A stretch of DNA of 64,000 nucleotides, from NCBI GenBank assembly GCA_948099385.1, contig CANUEZ040000156.1:9608501-9672500 (forward strand), in the 5' to 3' direction. The translations under genes were made by a program, and so were the position numbers. Source of the stretch: Fasciola hepatica (Eukaryota > Platyhelminthes > Trematoda > Plagiorchiida > Fasciolidae). The first letter of the stretch is position 1, and each line of letters begins with the position of its first letter. The notes beneath the pieces are model-generated. The model had not been told where the DNA came from and did not search any database. It saw nothing but the letters and a program-made list of their open reading frames with translations. This document shows positions 23,682 to 35,448 of the stretch, piece after piece.

Positions 23682-23872
23682 CCGGTGGTGGTCAGGTGGT
23701 TTAGAGCGCTTGCGTACCACTTGAGAAGTCAAAGATTGGAACTTCACCACCACCGGTCACTTTGGTTGTAGACTAAGCTAATGTCGTCCGGCTCGTTGCC
23801 TCGTCTGATCTGTTGGGATCGCATATGGTTCTCTGCTCCAGGCCAGCAGTAACTAATGCTGCACTGGGTCTT
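23682..23872 (+). repeat. SINE copy 2 (head plus partial body)
   Basis: It begins with 'gtggtcaggtggtttagagcg', an A-box-like tRNA head. It continues through the diverged B-box region to 'tcaccaccaccggtcactttggt' and then part of the body ('gtcgtccggctcgtt', 'gggatcgcatatggtt'). The 3' end is lost or diverged. Confidence 0.65.
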
Positions 23873-24376
23873 TGCGGCTGTGATATATGCTCCTGACACA
23901 CACGAGCGTGGAGTTTAAAATCTTGTTCGGCGACGATCATTCACGTTGATTGATGCATTTGTTCATATTTTTCTGTAGTTAAGTATTACTTTCTGCATGA
24001 AATCAAGTCCGTAGAAATCTCTTAGAGGTACCTTGGAAGTGCGTCTTCAGTGGCTTGCCCTTTGTGCGAGCATACGTCTTCAATAAATGCCATTCATAAC
24101 AAGGTCTTATTTACTGAGATCCGGTATTCATGGGAGTCGTCCTCAAACATTTCAAGCCTCGAAACCGGATTGTGCAATGCATCCTTGTGGGGTATTTGGA
24201 AGCGTAAACAGTCCTCCTAATCGTATTCGAGGGGCGAGATTAATAAACTAGTGGTGGCTCCGTGGCGTTTTCTGAAGACTGTTCGTAGGCAAACTCGCCT
24301 CTAGACAAAAACCCTTGGACTTCAGGCATTCGCCGCCGTTATTCTGCGGCAACCTAGACAATGAAATGTTCGGTTA

Positions 24377-25148
24377 GTGCATGCTGGCCATCCGGATTTT
24401 CTTCGTACTGTCACTCAACCGCTTCTCTGTTACGAGAGTTCGCCGCACCCGATCAAACCGATGGGGTTCCCGCCATGGTGGAGATTCTATAGATCAAATT
24501 TTCAGACTATTTCGAACACCGGAGCACTGCTGCAAGCTCCAGCGGACAACCATTTCCAGTTTTATCGATTTCCGAGTCGCTTTCAATTCAGTTAACAGGG
24601 AGCGTCTCAGGTTGATAATGAAATCCAGCGGTATTCCCGATAAACTCGGAAGGTTTCTGAGGGGATACTATTTGTCCACTAGGGTGCGAGTCTGTATCTA
24701 TCGTGGCAAACACACGTCTACCGTACCGTGTCCTATTCTCCGCCCCTCCCAGGGAGTGGAAGAGACCACGTGGAGGTCAACAGATGACGTGGCAGCGAGG
24801 AATGAGAAAATGTACAGCAGACTTAGGAAAAGTAGGTGCTTCACGTCTTCGTGGTTGGGGTCCAAAAGATCCGTCTACCAGTTGGCTGGAGACACTGAAG
24901 GATATGGCTGCGAACCGCGAACAGTGGAGATCGTGTTGTCACTTTCTATCGAATCAGAATGTTTGATCGGTGTACGTTTGTACAGTTAGACTGTGCATTC
25001 TTTTCTTTTCCCACCCATATAGGTCCACTCCCTGTCCATCTTGTATATTCATACTTTTTAATTCAACGTGCAACATGGTGAGAAAGGCAGTGGTCAGTGG
25101 GGCTTGCCCTACTGTTTAACGCTGTACGGTGATGATGATGATGATGAT
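24377..25148 (+). pseudogene. LINE fragment with internal deletion and (GAT)n tail
   Basis: The frame from 24381 encodes a LINE reverse transcriptase piece (GDSIDQIFRLFRTPEHC, then FIDFRVAFNSVNRERLRL, IPDKLGRFLRGYYLSTRVRV). At about 24705-24720 it jumps to the element's far C-terminal block. In another frame this reads PREWKRPRGGQQMTWQRGM, then SRLRGWGPKDPSTSW, LETLKDMAANREQWRSCC. The middle of the RT, with its Y-A-D-D block, is missing, so this copy arose by internal deletion or template switching. It ends with a (GAT)6 tract at 25131-25148, which I infer is the LINE tail. Confidence 0.85.
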
Positions 25149-26095
25149 CCTCGGAGTTCACACTCACTACTGGCATTCGACAGGGTTGCCCCTTTTTACC
25201 CGGTGCGGTTCAACTACGTGATCGAATGAACAATGTAATTGGTACAAGTATCCAGCTAAGTCAGGAGATGCACATCTCAAACCTTAAGTTCGTGGCTGAC
25301 ATTATTGTTCTAGCGGACCCCCCCCCTGCCACGCTACGATCAGTCCTCAGTCGAATCAGTTTGTTCTTAAAGTCCATCGGGCTAAAAGTAAACACCGTAA
25401 ACTAAAGTTATGGCAAGTTACCCAGGGCCATCAGCTCAACGGCTGTCCATCAGTGATCAACTGATGAAGTGCATTCCATCATCCATGTGTCTGGGCTCTA
25501 CACTGCTACCCAACGGTCAGGCGAATGATGAAGCAGTATTGCGAATGAACCAACAGAAGAGCATTTATTCAGCTACGACGGACTTTGCGGACCCGCAGTG
25601 AAATCAACCTTCGAATTAAGATGCGTATAACCGTGCCGCTATACGCACCGTATTCAGCTACGGCTGCGAAACGGCCATTGAGAGTCGAGGATATCAGAAG
25701 GTTAGAGGTGTTTAACCACTGGTACCTGCGTATTTCGGAAGTAAATTGGCGCGACAGTGTATCCAACAATAAAGTTAAAAGACGGTGCTTCAAGATCGAC
25801 GAACACGCAATCTTCCTCCGATGTTGTCGACTGCGGTGACTAAGTCATATCCTATAGTGACCCAGACGGAACTAACGAAATGAACACTCGTTCTCGAATC
25901 CTGTCCTGGATGGCGCTGACGCCTTGGCGGTCAGCTCAAAACTTGGGTCAGCATTGTCGAGAAGAATGTGGAGCGCCTAGGCTTACAGCCGGTCTGTGGT
26001 TCCCGACATAGGAAGAAAAACTGGATTGCTGTCTGCACTGAACTCGCTTCCAACCGCCCCACATGTTTGGCTATGGGGCGTGATCCTCATAGGCC
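25149..26095 (+). pseudogene. second LINE family (RTE-like) 3' fragment
   Basis: It starts just after the (GAT)n tract. Frames with several stops read TTGIRQGCPFLPGAVQLRD, then FVADIIVLADPPPATLRS (active-site block with V for Y and I for the second D), LFLKSIGLKVNT, ATAAKRPLRVEDIRRLEVF and VNWRDSVSNNKVKRR. The C-terminal block VEKNVERLGLQPVCG...KNWIAVCTELASNRPTC follows near 25950-26070. The C-terminal block differs from that of the neighbouring LINE, so this is a distinct family. The active-site change and the stops show it is dead. Confidence 0.8.
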
Positions 26096-27075
26096 TGATT
26101 TATTATCTTAACGAAGATAGTCGCGTAAAAGTAAAAGAGCCATTGTTTGTCAACCAAATTGAGGAGGATGCGTTGAAATTTCCTCCCATACAGTCCCGAC
26201 ATGATTCTTGTTTGTCTTACGGCCGACATACTGCGGAGTTCACTGTAACTGCGTCAAATCACAGTTGTGACAGCAGCGAATAATCCTGGTTTGAATGGTT
26301 ACTTAGCGGATGTATCGAATGCAACATAATCACACTCGTGACTGCATCTGACGTTATTACGGTGAATGTGGAAAATACAAGTATTTGTATTCATCACAAT
26401 GTTTTTACCGGAAGACACTCTGTTTATCAAGCGCAGCATCGTATTATTATGCCATAAACCATCGTCTCAAATCTATGACAACCCTCGTCTCCGGAGATCT
26501 AACTAGAATGTTGAGTAGCGTCAATTGAGGTTGCTACGACAGATCATTTTCATATCCTTGCGTCAAACCACTGATTGCCGCGTCGCTGCTTTCGGTCACG
26601 TCAATAATGCGCGAACAAGTGGCGGGGTGCACGACAAACAGGCTTAGCTGGGTCTTCGGTAATTGAAGGACGTGTTTGTTGATTGTCTAAGCGAAAGAAA
26701 ATGTGTTGCACAGTGTAATCAGCGGATGTGAGCAATGCCTGTGATATTGGTTATCGGATAAAAAAGCCACCGAGTGTTCTCAGTACGAAGCGGGTGGGCC
26801 TGGCAGCCGTAGGGCACCGCGCTCCGCAGGATTAAACTTGTTTCTCTAAAGGATTACAGAGGTCCTGCAGAAATCTAGATCGAAGGAATCTACACTGGCT
26901 CTCAAAGAACTTTTTTTCATTGACATGTGCTGCAACTCAGCTCCCAAGGTATCCACCTCTGACTGGTACCACTGCCTGCAAGGGCAGGTAGCGTTCAGTT
27001 ACATAGAACCACCTTACTACTCGGGTGGAGAAAAGCACCTGTCTCACTTTCACACCACACGCCAAGCAGTTCAGT
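26096..27075. other. no gene recognised
   Basis: Short frames only. The end, near 27040, may already belong to the LINE fragment that follows. Confidence 0.4.
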
Positions 27076-27548
27076 GTTACGGGTCCCGTATGGTATCATC
27101 GTATCAGCAATGCTGAGGTTCGGCGGAGTCTTAGGTTCAAGGATCAAATCATTAAATGAAACGCTCAAGTACGTCGTGCTAAAATGGTTGGGACGTGTTG
27201 CACATGTCCTCTGACAGGATTTCTTGGCGTGCTGTGTTTGTTGAGGCGGATAACAGTTTGAGGGTGAGTAGAGGTGGCTAGTCCATGACGGATGAAAGAT
27301 AAAGAAAACTTAACCAGTGGACTTAGCCATATAGGGTGTGGTAAATACTTTGAAGGATATAGCTAAACGCCGCGATCGGTGGCGCTCTTGTATCTTGACT
27401 TGATACTATTATTTGTAGTTCTCTCCTTACTCCTTTCATACTTTTCTTTTTAATTATCTTCTTTTGAGATTGCCGGTAGGAGATATCAACAATAGCCACC
27501 GCACCCAGTGCATCTTCAGTGATTGTCTGAACTGAACTGATGCAGAGC
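27076..27548 (+). pseudogene. LINE 3' fragment
   Basis: It begins near WYHRISNAEVRRSLRF, the block after the RT thumb. It continues in shifting frames with LKWLGRVAHVL and NTLKDIAKRRDRWRSC, the C-terminal end. A 3' untranslated part follows, ending GTCTGAACTGAACTGA. The same tail layout is seen at 40410-40560. It is 5' truncated and full of stops. Confidence 0.75.
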
Positions 27549-28570
27549 ACTCCGTGATTTTTCATTGCTGGAGAATTGGGTTTATAAGGCAGCTTCTTTG
27601 TGCCTCACATGAGACACTGAGCGGTGTCGGCAGTAGACTATATTATCCTATTTCGACTGATAAAAACATAACTCTCTGAGAACCGAATAGGAACTTCCCA
27701 AACACTCCATTTCCGAATGTACTATAGCTTGTAGTGCTAGCAGAAAGGCATGCATAAATTCAAAGGACCACAGTGAGTGTGATAAAGAATTGCCATGCGT
27801 GAGATTTCGTTCGTGTGACGCCGAAACGTAAAGATAAGACGGTAGATGGTTTGTCAAACGTAAACAATTTGGTGACAAAGTCTATGAACCGAAGATGTCT
27901 GTAACATCCTCCAACCTGAAAAACGTCAACCAATTGGGAGCGTAAATGAATAGGACTCAATATAGTAGATGCTGACTATGCTTCTGTACTTCCCAAACAA
28001 TGTTAACGAGTGCGTTATGGTTGATAGTGAGTTCGTTAACAGTAGATGGTGCTCGTGAATTTGTGTTTTCGGTGCAAATATCTGTCTTTGGTGTTTCTGT
28101 GAGGGTCTCTGGAGGTTCCTCAGTAAGCTAGTTAGTGTTTTTCCCTACGGATTCTTCTGGACTGGTGTTCAACGTTGCCAGGTATCGTAGTTAAACCGTA
28201 TTTTTACCTCTGTCTCCATGACGAATATGCGCGTATTAAGGATTGCAATCAATTAAAATAATGTCCTCCACTGTGTGGTGGTACTTCGTTTGGAACATCA
28301 CGAAGAGACTACATCTTGGCGTGGTGTGTTGGTTTACGCGCTTCCATGACCCAAACAGCTAAACGGGATGGCCCGCTTAAGCCGGAGATGCAATCATGCC
28401 TGACGGGTCGATGTATAAAGGCTAGATGAAGTCCAGTCTCTGAACCAGTTAATGGACAACATCTGGTTCTAACGACTATTTCCCCGGAGAGGACAATCTA
28501 GCGAATAAACACGGAGAGGAACAGTTTACCGGTCAAAAAACCAATAGATGGACGTAGGAGTGGAGTACCT
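27549..28570. other. no gene recognised
   Basis: Only short frames without motifs are present. Confidence 0.4.
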
Positions 28571-28902
28571 GGGGTTTCTCTTTACGATAGGAGAAGTCGT
28601 CGCACTTCAGTGGGCAACTATGGCCTGCCTGAGTTGGACAGCCCCCGGTCCAAAGGATGCTTCCCCGTCCATATTCCACTTGCTCCATTGGGTGCATGGG
28701 GCCAAGGACTGAATCCGAAAAGCGGGTCGGTAAAGAAGCACCAGCGAGGATACGTAAAACAACCAGGTTTCACGTCACAAACCAAGAGAAGTTCCTTCAA
28801 GGGTTCTTCGGTCCCGTTGCCGTGCTGGGTTAACGCCCCACTGCCCTGTGGGTTAGACTTTTGAGTCAAAGGCTGTGGTTAGGGTTCCCAAAGAGAAACC
28901 CC
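28571..28902. repeat. possible small element with 13-bp terminal inverted repeats
   Basis: GGGGTTTCTCTTT at 28571-28583 is the exact reverse complement of AAAGAGAAACCCC at 28890-28902. The 332-bp unit is more GC-rich than its surroundings and is open in frames on both strands (about 83 codons each), a sign of biased composition. No clear target duplication is seen. A 13-bp match at this distance could arise by chance, so the mobile-element reading is tentative. Confidence 0.35.
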
Positions 28903-29170
28903 TTCTGTGGTGTGTGCAGCCGCGAACTATTTGCCCAGGAACCTCTATCATTTTTCCTGTAAAAGGCCTTACCAATTATTCCTCCCTTAATTGAAGATCG
29001 TTACAAAATGCCACGGGTAAGTGCTCTGAGGAAAGGAGTAGTTCAAGAGTTGAGTGTGAATCGAATGCACTCCTTTAATCTAAATGTTCACTTCACTTGA
29101 TAGCTTTTTGCATTTGCACTGTCAGATAGGGCAACAGGCCGCCCGCGCTAGAGCTCCTGAGACTTTCAAA
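28903..29170. other. no gene recognised
   Basis: Short spacer before the LINE; nothing recognised. Confidence 0.3.
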
Positions 29171-32100
29171 ATATATGTATGCTGTCTCGAAAACACGCAC
29201 AAAACTCCCCTTCTATGATCACCATTCGTACCGCAGATAGAACCTCACTCTCTCGTTTCACTCTTCGCATGTCGGTTTGTCGTGCTCGTGTTCAGACTGG
29301 TGTTGGGATTGCTTTGAGCACGAAAGCCGAGCGTGCACTGCTAGGCTGCATTCCACTCAGTCGTTTGTGTGCAGTTCTGTTGGACGGTTCTGTTCCTGTC
29401 AACAACAAACTGAGGTGTTGATGCTTTTTCGTCATGTCTGTATGCGCCGACTGACTGCAGTTCCTCCGAGACCAAGAACGAGTTCTACCAGGATTTGTCT
29501 CAACTGCTTCGAAGCGTGCGTTTAACAGACGTGGTGGCGATTGCTGTGGATTTCAACGCCTAAGTTGGCCGTTTGGGAGATTCCGAAAGACATCGGAGCC
29601 CCATTTGCTTTCCAAGCTGATCGTACCCATAACGGCGATCTTCTCATTCAACTGTGTTCTGACCACAGATTGGTCTGGCGAGTACGAACTTCTGTCATAA
29701 GAAGGGGCATAGACTTACACGGCGTCCTCCTTCGTCTTCTCAACGTTGGACTCAGGTTGACCATGTAGTGATTGGCCACCGCTGGCGTGGATCAGTTGAA
29801 GGTCGTCTTTCATTTTGGTCTATGCCTGTGGACTCAGATCACGCCTTGTTACATGATCGCTTCCGCTTATGTCTCGTCCATGTTCGCACCAACGTAAATA
29901 CCACTCGTCCCGCGCAATTGCTTCTAGGCGATAACCGACCATCTGCTTTTCAGGCGGAGCTGTCTACACGATTATCGATGTAGCCGGATGTCCAGGACCC
30001 AAATGAACGCTGGAAACAGATCAAGGAAAACCCTGTATATCGCTTCCAATGCCACCCAGGACTCTGGTTCAAGCAAGCCTCACAAACGATGGGCGCTTGC
30101 AGATCCGTCGCCCCGGATGGTATATTCCATGAATTACGTGAATCCATGAGACGCCAACTGACTAGGAGCCTGAGGAATGACCGTGAGCAGTGGTGGATTG
30201 CGAAATGGAAAAAGCTGCGTTTATTGGCAGTGCTCACAATCTTTACCGTTTCATTAGAGGTACCGGTCCGCGGGAGCCCGGTCTGAGTTAAGAAACCCAA
30301 CGGCTGACTGATTTACTCTCAGGTACGTAGTCTAGATCGTTGGGCGGAGCACTTGGGAGAACAATTGGTTGATCCACTTCTGCAGTAGACCTTCCGAATA
30401 TATACCGGCCAGAGAAACTATACAGGTGGATATCACTCCAGAGGAATGGAAGTTAAGCGGGAGGTAGGTTACTCGAAAAGATACAAAGCCGCTGAACCAG
30501 ATGGGTTATTTCCATCTTTGTTCAAGAATGGAGGTGAAGCTTTGGTTTCAGAGTTAACAGAACTCCGGGTTATTTGGGATAGTGAGCAGATTCCCAAGGA
30601 ATGATGTGAATTGGTGAATTTGCCGTTTTACAAGAAGGGTGACAGGTCTTGTGAAAACCACTGGGAAATTAGCCTGCTACGTATCACATCCAGACTGCTC
30701 ACGGGGCTTATTCTCCACCGATTATCCAGCGCCCGCGAAATGTGTACGCGTGAGAATCAAGCCGGTTTCAGACCCAGTTGGGGTTGTATCGACCACATCT
30801 TCACTCTTCGACAAACCTTGGAGCACAGACACGTCTTCTGTAGACCCACAATCCCTGTCTTCTTTTATCTGAAGGCGGCGTTCGACTCAGTCGACCGCAC
30901 AGTTTTCTGGAGTTGCCTCTCAGTGAAGGGTATGCCAGAGAAGTTTATTTCTCTTTTCCAATTTTCGCATGTGAACAGCCGAAGCCGCCAAGTTCGTGTT
31001 TACAGCTGTTTCACGCGAGTTTGCCAAGGCAAGTGCTCGTCGTGGTTGTCTTTTTTCATCCCTTCTCTTCAATTTAGTAGTTGAATTGGTTCTGGAGATA
31101 GCCTTATCCTCGTGTGAGGATAGTGGCATCAACCCTCGCTCACGCAGTAATTTGTCTGGCCTGAAATACGCAGACGATATTGTCCTTCCGAGTGAAGATC
31201 CAGATAGTTTGCACGCTTTCTTAGATAACCTGAACGACAGTGTAGTGATGTTTGGGATGCGTTTTGCACCTTCAGAGTGTGAAATGCTGTCGCAGAGCAG
31301 GGCTATCTCAGCACTGAACCTTGTGTTGGCAGGGAAAGCTCTAGCTGAAGTGGGTAAATTTTGTTACCTAGGCAGTTGCATCACCAGATCGACAGACATC
31401 GAGTAGTTGTGTCATCGCGTATGCAGAATGTGCGTTTGACTTATACCAACCTCAGCCATTTGCGGCGTTGGCGTGATATCCGTTAGTCTGTCAAGGGTCG
31501 AGTCTACGGCTCGAGAAACATGACGATTACGAGTAGAAGATAGAAGAAGACTGTCGGTGTTCGAGTATCGATGTCTCCGTAATATTACCCGAATATGGTG
31601 TGGCGGGGTGTACATACTACTTGCTGAGTAATTAAGTAGCTGATTGCTCAAAACGGAATTATAAACAGTGATGGATTAATGACGAACGCGGCTGTCAAAC
31701 GGACCAAACGCAATGGGGTAGATGAAGGCATGCAAACCGCACGACTGCTCCGTCTGGATGATGACTGTCTTCAAGTGGGCTGGACCGCCGGTGTGCGTAT
31801 GCCCATTGTTGTTACGTTCGATTAATTTTAGTGACCCCTGAACGAGTGTTTTTTAATGAGCAACCTATTTCCCAGGCACGTCTTCCGGATTATAACAGTG
31901 GGAACACCGTATCAGCAATGCTGATACGTGTAGGATGCTGTCGGGTGTTGAGAGCCAGAGGCTAGTTGCTACATCAAGTGCTGAATCTGAACACGTTACG
32001 ATGGCTGGAGCGTGTATTACGCGTGCGTACCGATGGATTTCTTCGTTTGTACGCAGTTCTCCGAGGCAGGTAGTGGTTGGAAGGTAGGTCGAGGCTATCA

Positions 32101-32260
32101 GTCCATGACATGGCAAAAGGTATGGGAACCTTGACCAGCGGAATTGGCCGAGTAAGGTGATTTAGACTGTCGGGTTGGGGTCGACGTGACCCACCTACCA
32201 AACGGTCGGAAACATTAATTGTGACGGTTAAGAGTTTCGGCCAGTAGCGTAGTTGCATTC
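29171..32260 (+). pseudogene. long but broken LINE (endonuclease plus RT), split by a solo LTR
   Basis: Pieces of an endonuclease-RT polyprotein appear in order with frame changes. The endonuclease has VVAIAVDFNA...VGRLGD near 29530, then LIQLCSDHRLV and TQVDHVVIGHRWRGSVE near 29760, and DSDHALLHDRFRL. The RT has LVNLPFYKKGDRSCENHW (30611), RENQAGFRPSWGCIDHIFTL, FFYLKAAFDSVDR, LKYADDIVLPSEDPDSLHAF (31155) and MRFAPSECEML, then VGKFCYLGSCITRSTDI. After LSVFEYRCLRNITRIW the element is interrupted at 31599-31897 and resumes with RISNAD and LRWLERVLRVRTD near 32000. Stops and indels throughout make it non-functional. The YADD active site is intact. Confidence 0.88.
31599..31897. mobile_element. 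solo LTR inserted in the LINE (copy 1)
   Basis: This 299-bp segment starts TGTGGCGGGGTGTACATACTAC and ends GGATTATAACA, so it has TG...CA ends. It breaks the LINE between the codons for ITRIW and RISNA. The flanks ATGG (31595-31598) and GTGG (31898-31901) look like a 4-bp target duplication with one change. A related copy lies at 35187-35448. There is no internal retroelement region, hence the solo LTR reading. Orientation is not determined. Confidence 0.7.
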
Positions 32261-33054
32261 GAATTCTTTTTTGTCTGCGTGATCTCCACTTATTACTATG
32301 ATTCTTTGGATCTTTTCCACTTTATGCTTCTATTCTTTTTGGCCTTTTGCTGGAAGGAATCAACCGAAACCAAAGCACAGCGATGAGAGGTTAGTGGTTA
32401 AATAAACTGAAAACTGAAACTTTGTTTCTTGAATGATTTGACCCAGTAATACGAGACCAAATCTTGCAAACCGTTTTGGGACTAAGGTCTCCGAAAACAA
32501 TTTCCTGTTGTCGATAAACATTCGTTTGTATGTGGTGGCATTCGTTGCCGCACAAGTAGAATGCAACCCGTCAGGAAGAACGCGTTCTCATTGTGACTGC
32601 TAGACCCCGGGACCGTAGTATTAGTCTAAGTTTTCCTTAATTTTTCGTCTAATCGTTCAACCTGACCGTTGCACTGAATTCTGCGCGGTAGCTCTAGTTG
32701 TAGCCACACCCGCTTTTCAGAGATGGATACAGAGCAGCAATGAGAGTGTATATAAGATAATCTAATAAACAAGAATAGATGTATTAAAAAGGAAATCGAC
32801 TGTTGCGGAGTCCATACGTGTGATGGATCAACAGTGAGTCGGAACAAAGGCTTTAATCAACTGATAAATGAAACAGTGCTACAACAAAAGTGTAGATGTC
32901 AATACACTCGATACATGAAACAACGAGTATTACGAAAACTAGCGGATCAAACAATACGAAAGCACGGGTATGTAAAGAGGGAACGTGAATACTCATCGAC
33001 AATAACAAGCAGATGTTTACCTTGCAATTTTTATCAGATCTTTTCCCGGTTTTA
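32261..33054. other. no gene recognised
   Basis: Only short frames are present; no repeat family was recognised. Confidence 0.35.
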
Positions 33055-33183
33055 ATTCATGCTTCCGCGTGAGTGCGATGGAAGGAGTGTACCTCAAGCC
33101 ACAAAGACCCGCTGCACCATTTGGGACAACCGGCAACCAGACCCTGAGATTGGAGTGGAGAACCACACGAGGTCTCAGTAGCG
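33055..33183 (-). repeat. SINE copy 3 (partial, minus strand)
   Basis: Read on the minus strand, this gives the 3' half of the SINE body. On the plus strand it appears as 'atgcttccgcgtgagtgcgatggaagg', 'ggacaaccggcaaccagaccctgag' and 'ggagtggagaaccacacgaggtctcagtag'. It abuts copy 4 head to head. Confidence 0.75.
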
Positions 33184-33450
33184 GGTGGTGATCCAGTGGT
33201 TTAGGGTGTTTGCTGTCCACGTCGGGTGTCAGAGATTCGAATCCCCGACATCACCGGTTACTTTGGTGGTACCCAGTAATCCACTGTCGTGCAGCTGTTA
33301 CCACATTTGACCTGTGGGGACCTTGTGTAGTTATCCACTCCAAGTCTCAGGGACTGGTTGCCGGCTTTCTATAATAGCGCAGTGGGCATTTGTGGCTATG
33401 GGGTGTACCTCTTCCATTATACTCATGCGCAGGCATGTATTATAACTGGT
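33184..33450 (+). repeat. SINE copy 4 (full length)
   Basis: It starts with a tRNA-like head: 'ggtggtgatccagtggtttagggtg', then a B-box-like 'gagattcgaatccccg'. The body follows (TTACTTTGGTGG, 'cactgtcgtgcagctgttaccaca', 'ggttgccggctttctataatagcgc', 'actcatgcgcaggcatgta'). An RNA polymerase III origin is inferred from the two boxes. Confidence 0.8.
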
Positions 33451-33789
33451 CGGGTGTGGTAACGAGCCGAACACTAGTGGACTGCTGTCTGGCTTAAGTA
33501 GTGCTGCTTTAGTTCTGTGCATATGCAACGGTATTGCTTTGCAGTCTTCGCCTATGTAACCGAAAAAGTCAATTTCTTTGCGTGAACAAAATAATCCAAC
33601 CGTATAGTGCCAGAGTAACTATGTACTACGAAGTTGTTTTAAATGGTCTGCGTTAGATGTTGATGAACAGTGGCTCCTGGAGTACATACTTATAACTTTA
33701 TTCTACCTGTCAGGCCGGTAGATAACATGATAGGGTAGTTCTATTCGCCAGCTCTGTATCTTATTTCTAACCTTCCCTTTTCTTTGGAA

Positions 33790-34650
33790 ACATGTGAAAC
33801 CAAGCGTTAGATGGTAATCAGTATGAAGTGACTACCGCGAGGCAATGTTTCTATTTTCAGACGGTTTCCGTCACTTCACATGCTTCTTCCGGGACTGTAG
33901 ATAAATGGCGTTCATTAGGTGGCAGGATTCCTAAAAAAACCGCTACAGGTCGTCCATTGTGATTAAGTGTTGCAAACATGGCTATATCGGGGGCATCAGC
34001 CTCTAGGGCCAACGGAACCAGTGGATCTGCAGCAGCGGCAGCGGCTTAAACCAGCATCAGCTCTAAATTTTTGAACGCAATGATTACATCTACTTGCTTT
34101 GAGAATGTGCGATGAGGACAAGAGGGTGTATCATGTCTGAGGTGCGTAAAATCCGGTGAAAATACTAGGCGAACATTCAAACGACTCGTTGGGTTTTGAG
34201 GTCTGTGGGCAGTGGCGTTTCAGTAAGTGATCTGAATCAGGTTTTATCCTCGCAAGAGATTTTGTAGACAAGTATTTAACCGTGCTAGTAGCGACTGTGC
34301 ACTTGCTCTGATTCCGCGGTAAATACATGCTTTTCCGCAACGGTAATGAATTGCTTGAAGCGCCGACCGTGTTCTTTCGCATCCTTACTACAGACGATTG
34401 TTATCGGCGTAGGCGAAAGTCCCTAGAAGATTCTGACTATGATATGACCCATCTGCGCACTGAGAGTAGGCATCTCCATTATTGACAGTAAGCGGTATAC
34501 TCCTGAACCGGTAAAGATTACCGCAGGCCTCAGTGGTGGTATGGGTTTTCTGTTTGTCAAAAACTGGGTACTGATAATATACGTTTTCCACCGTCTGATA
34601 ACCAGAATCAAGATGTTTTTTCCACCATTCCGTCGACCCTGGGCATCAGT
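33790..34650 (-). pseudogene. decayed Ty3/Gypsy RT/RNase H fragment
   Basis: Read right to left on the minus strand with frame shifts, it carries TVKYLSTKSLARIKPDSDHL (matching the K-Y-L-G-H-x-I-S connection block), then PSIFTGFYAPQT. The RNase H start ALEADAPDIAMFATLNHNG and VFLGILPPNERHLSTVPEEA follow. The stops and the lost catalytic region show an old relic. It differs in sequence from both the CsRn1-like element and the Gypsy relic at 42.8-46.2 kb, as far as can be judged by eye. Confidence 0.75.
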
Positions 34651-35186
34651 TAGGTGTCTCTATCGATGAAAGAACCGATCATTTGGTTATAATCTTGTCT
34701 CATTGTTGGGGTCAAACCTGGGCACTTCACGGGAACCTCAAGAGTTCGTTTATTTTTCCTTTCAGCAATCTCTGAACTTCCCCTGGACTAAAATATTCTA
34801 ACAAAATGAATTTTTGACACGAGTAACTCGACCGCCAACGGCGTTGGACATTGGGTGCGAAAAATGCTACTGTACTTTCCTCTATCAATAAAATATTCAT
34901 CTACAGAATGTTGCCTAGATTTCGTAGCAGTCGGTCTGATGTCTTACACTGATTACCTAAACAAACTTAGCTGGTATTGTGGAAGCAGTAACGCCACAGA
35001 AGGAAAGCGGTTTATTCACTTCAAGAGGTTTTTTCACACTCTTGTGAATGTTTAGTAAGTCATGGTCAGGTGAAACGTCGGCGCATAAATCAAGCAAGAC
35101 TAACAGATGCATTTGAGTACGTGTTTTTGTGCCTGAGAGATACAGAGCAGTGCTCAAGGCTGTTGTCCCCGACACGTAGATGCTAG
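34651..35186. other. no gene recognised
   Basis: Nothing beyond short frames. Confidence 0.3.
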
Positions 35187-35448
35187 TGTGGCGGAGTGTG
35201 CACACTACATATTAATTAAGTAGTCGATTGCACAGAACGCAGTTATGAACGGTTGTGTATTGATACGAATGAAAGTGCCCATATTAAAGGGACTTGACAC
35301 AATGAAGTAAACGACGGCATATGAACTACATGATTGCATCCTCCTAGAGAACAACGACCTTCAAGTGAACAGGACAGCTATCTTGCAAAAAGCATGATTG
35401 TAGCTGTTCGTTAATTTTGTCGATGTCCGAACGAGCTGGATTATAACA
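35187..35448. mobile_element. solo LTR (copy 2)
   Basis: This is a diverged, slightly shorter copy of 31599-31897. It starts TGTGGCGGAGTGTGCACACTAC and ends TGGATTATAACA, with the shared internal block 'attaagtag.tgattgc'. The flanks CTAG (35183-35186) and CCAG (35449-35452) match at three of four bases, consistent with an aged target duplication. Confidence 0.65.

Noticed and set aside
25131..25148. CRISPR-like or regulatory repeat
   Set aside because: It is a simple (GAT)6 tract at the end of a LINE, in a eukaryotic sequence.
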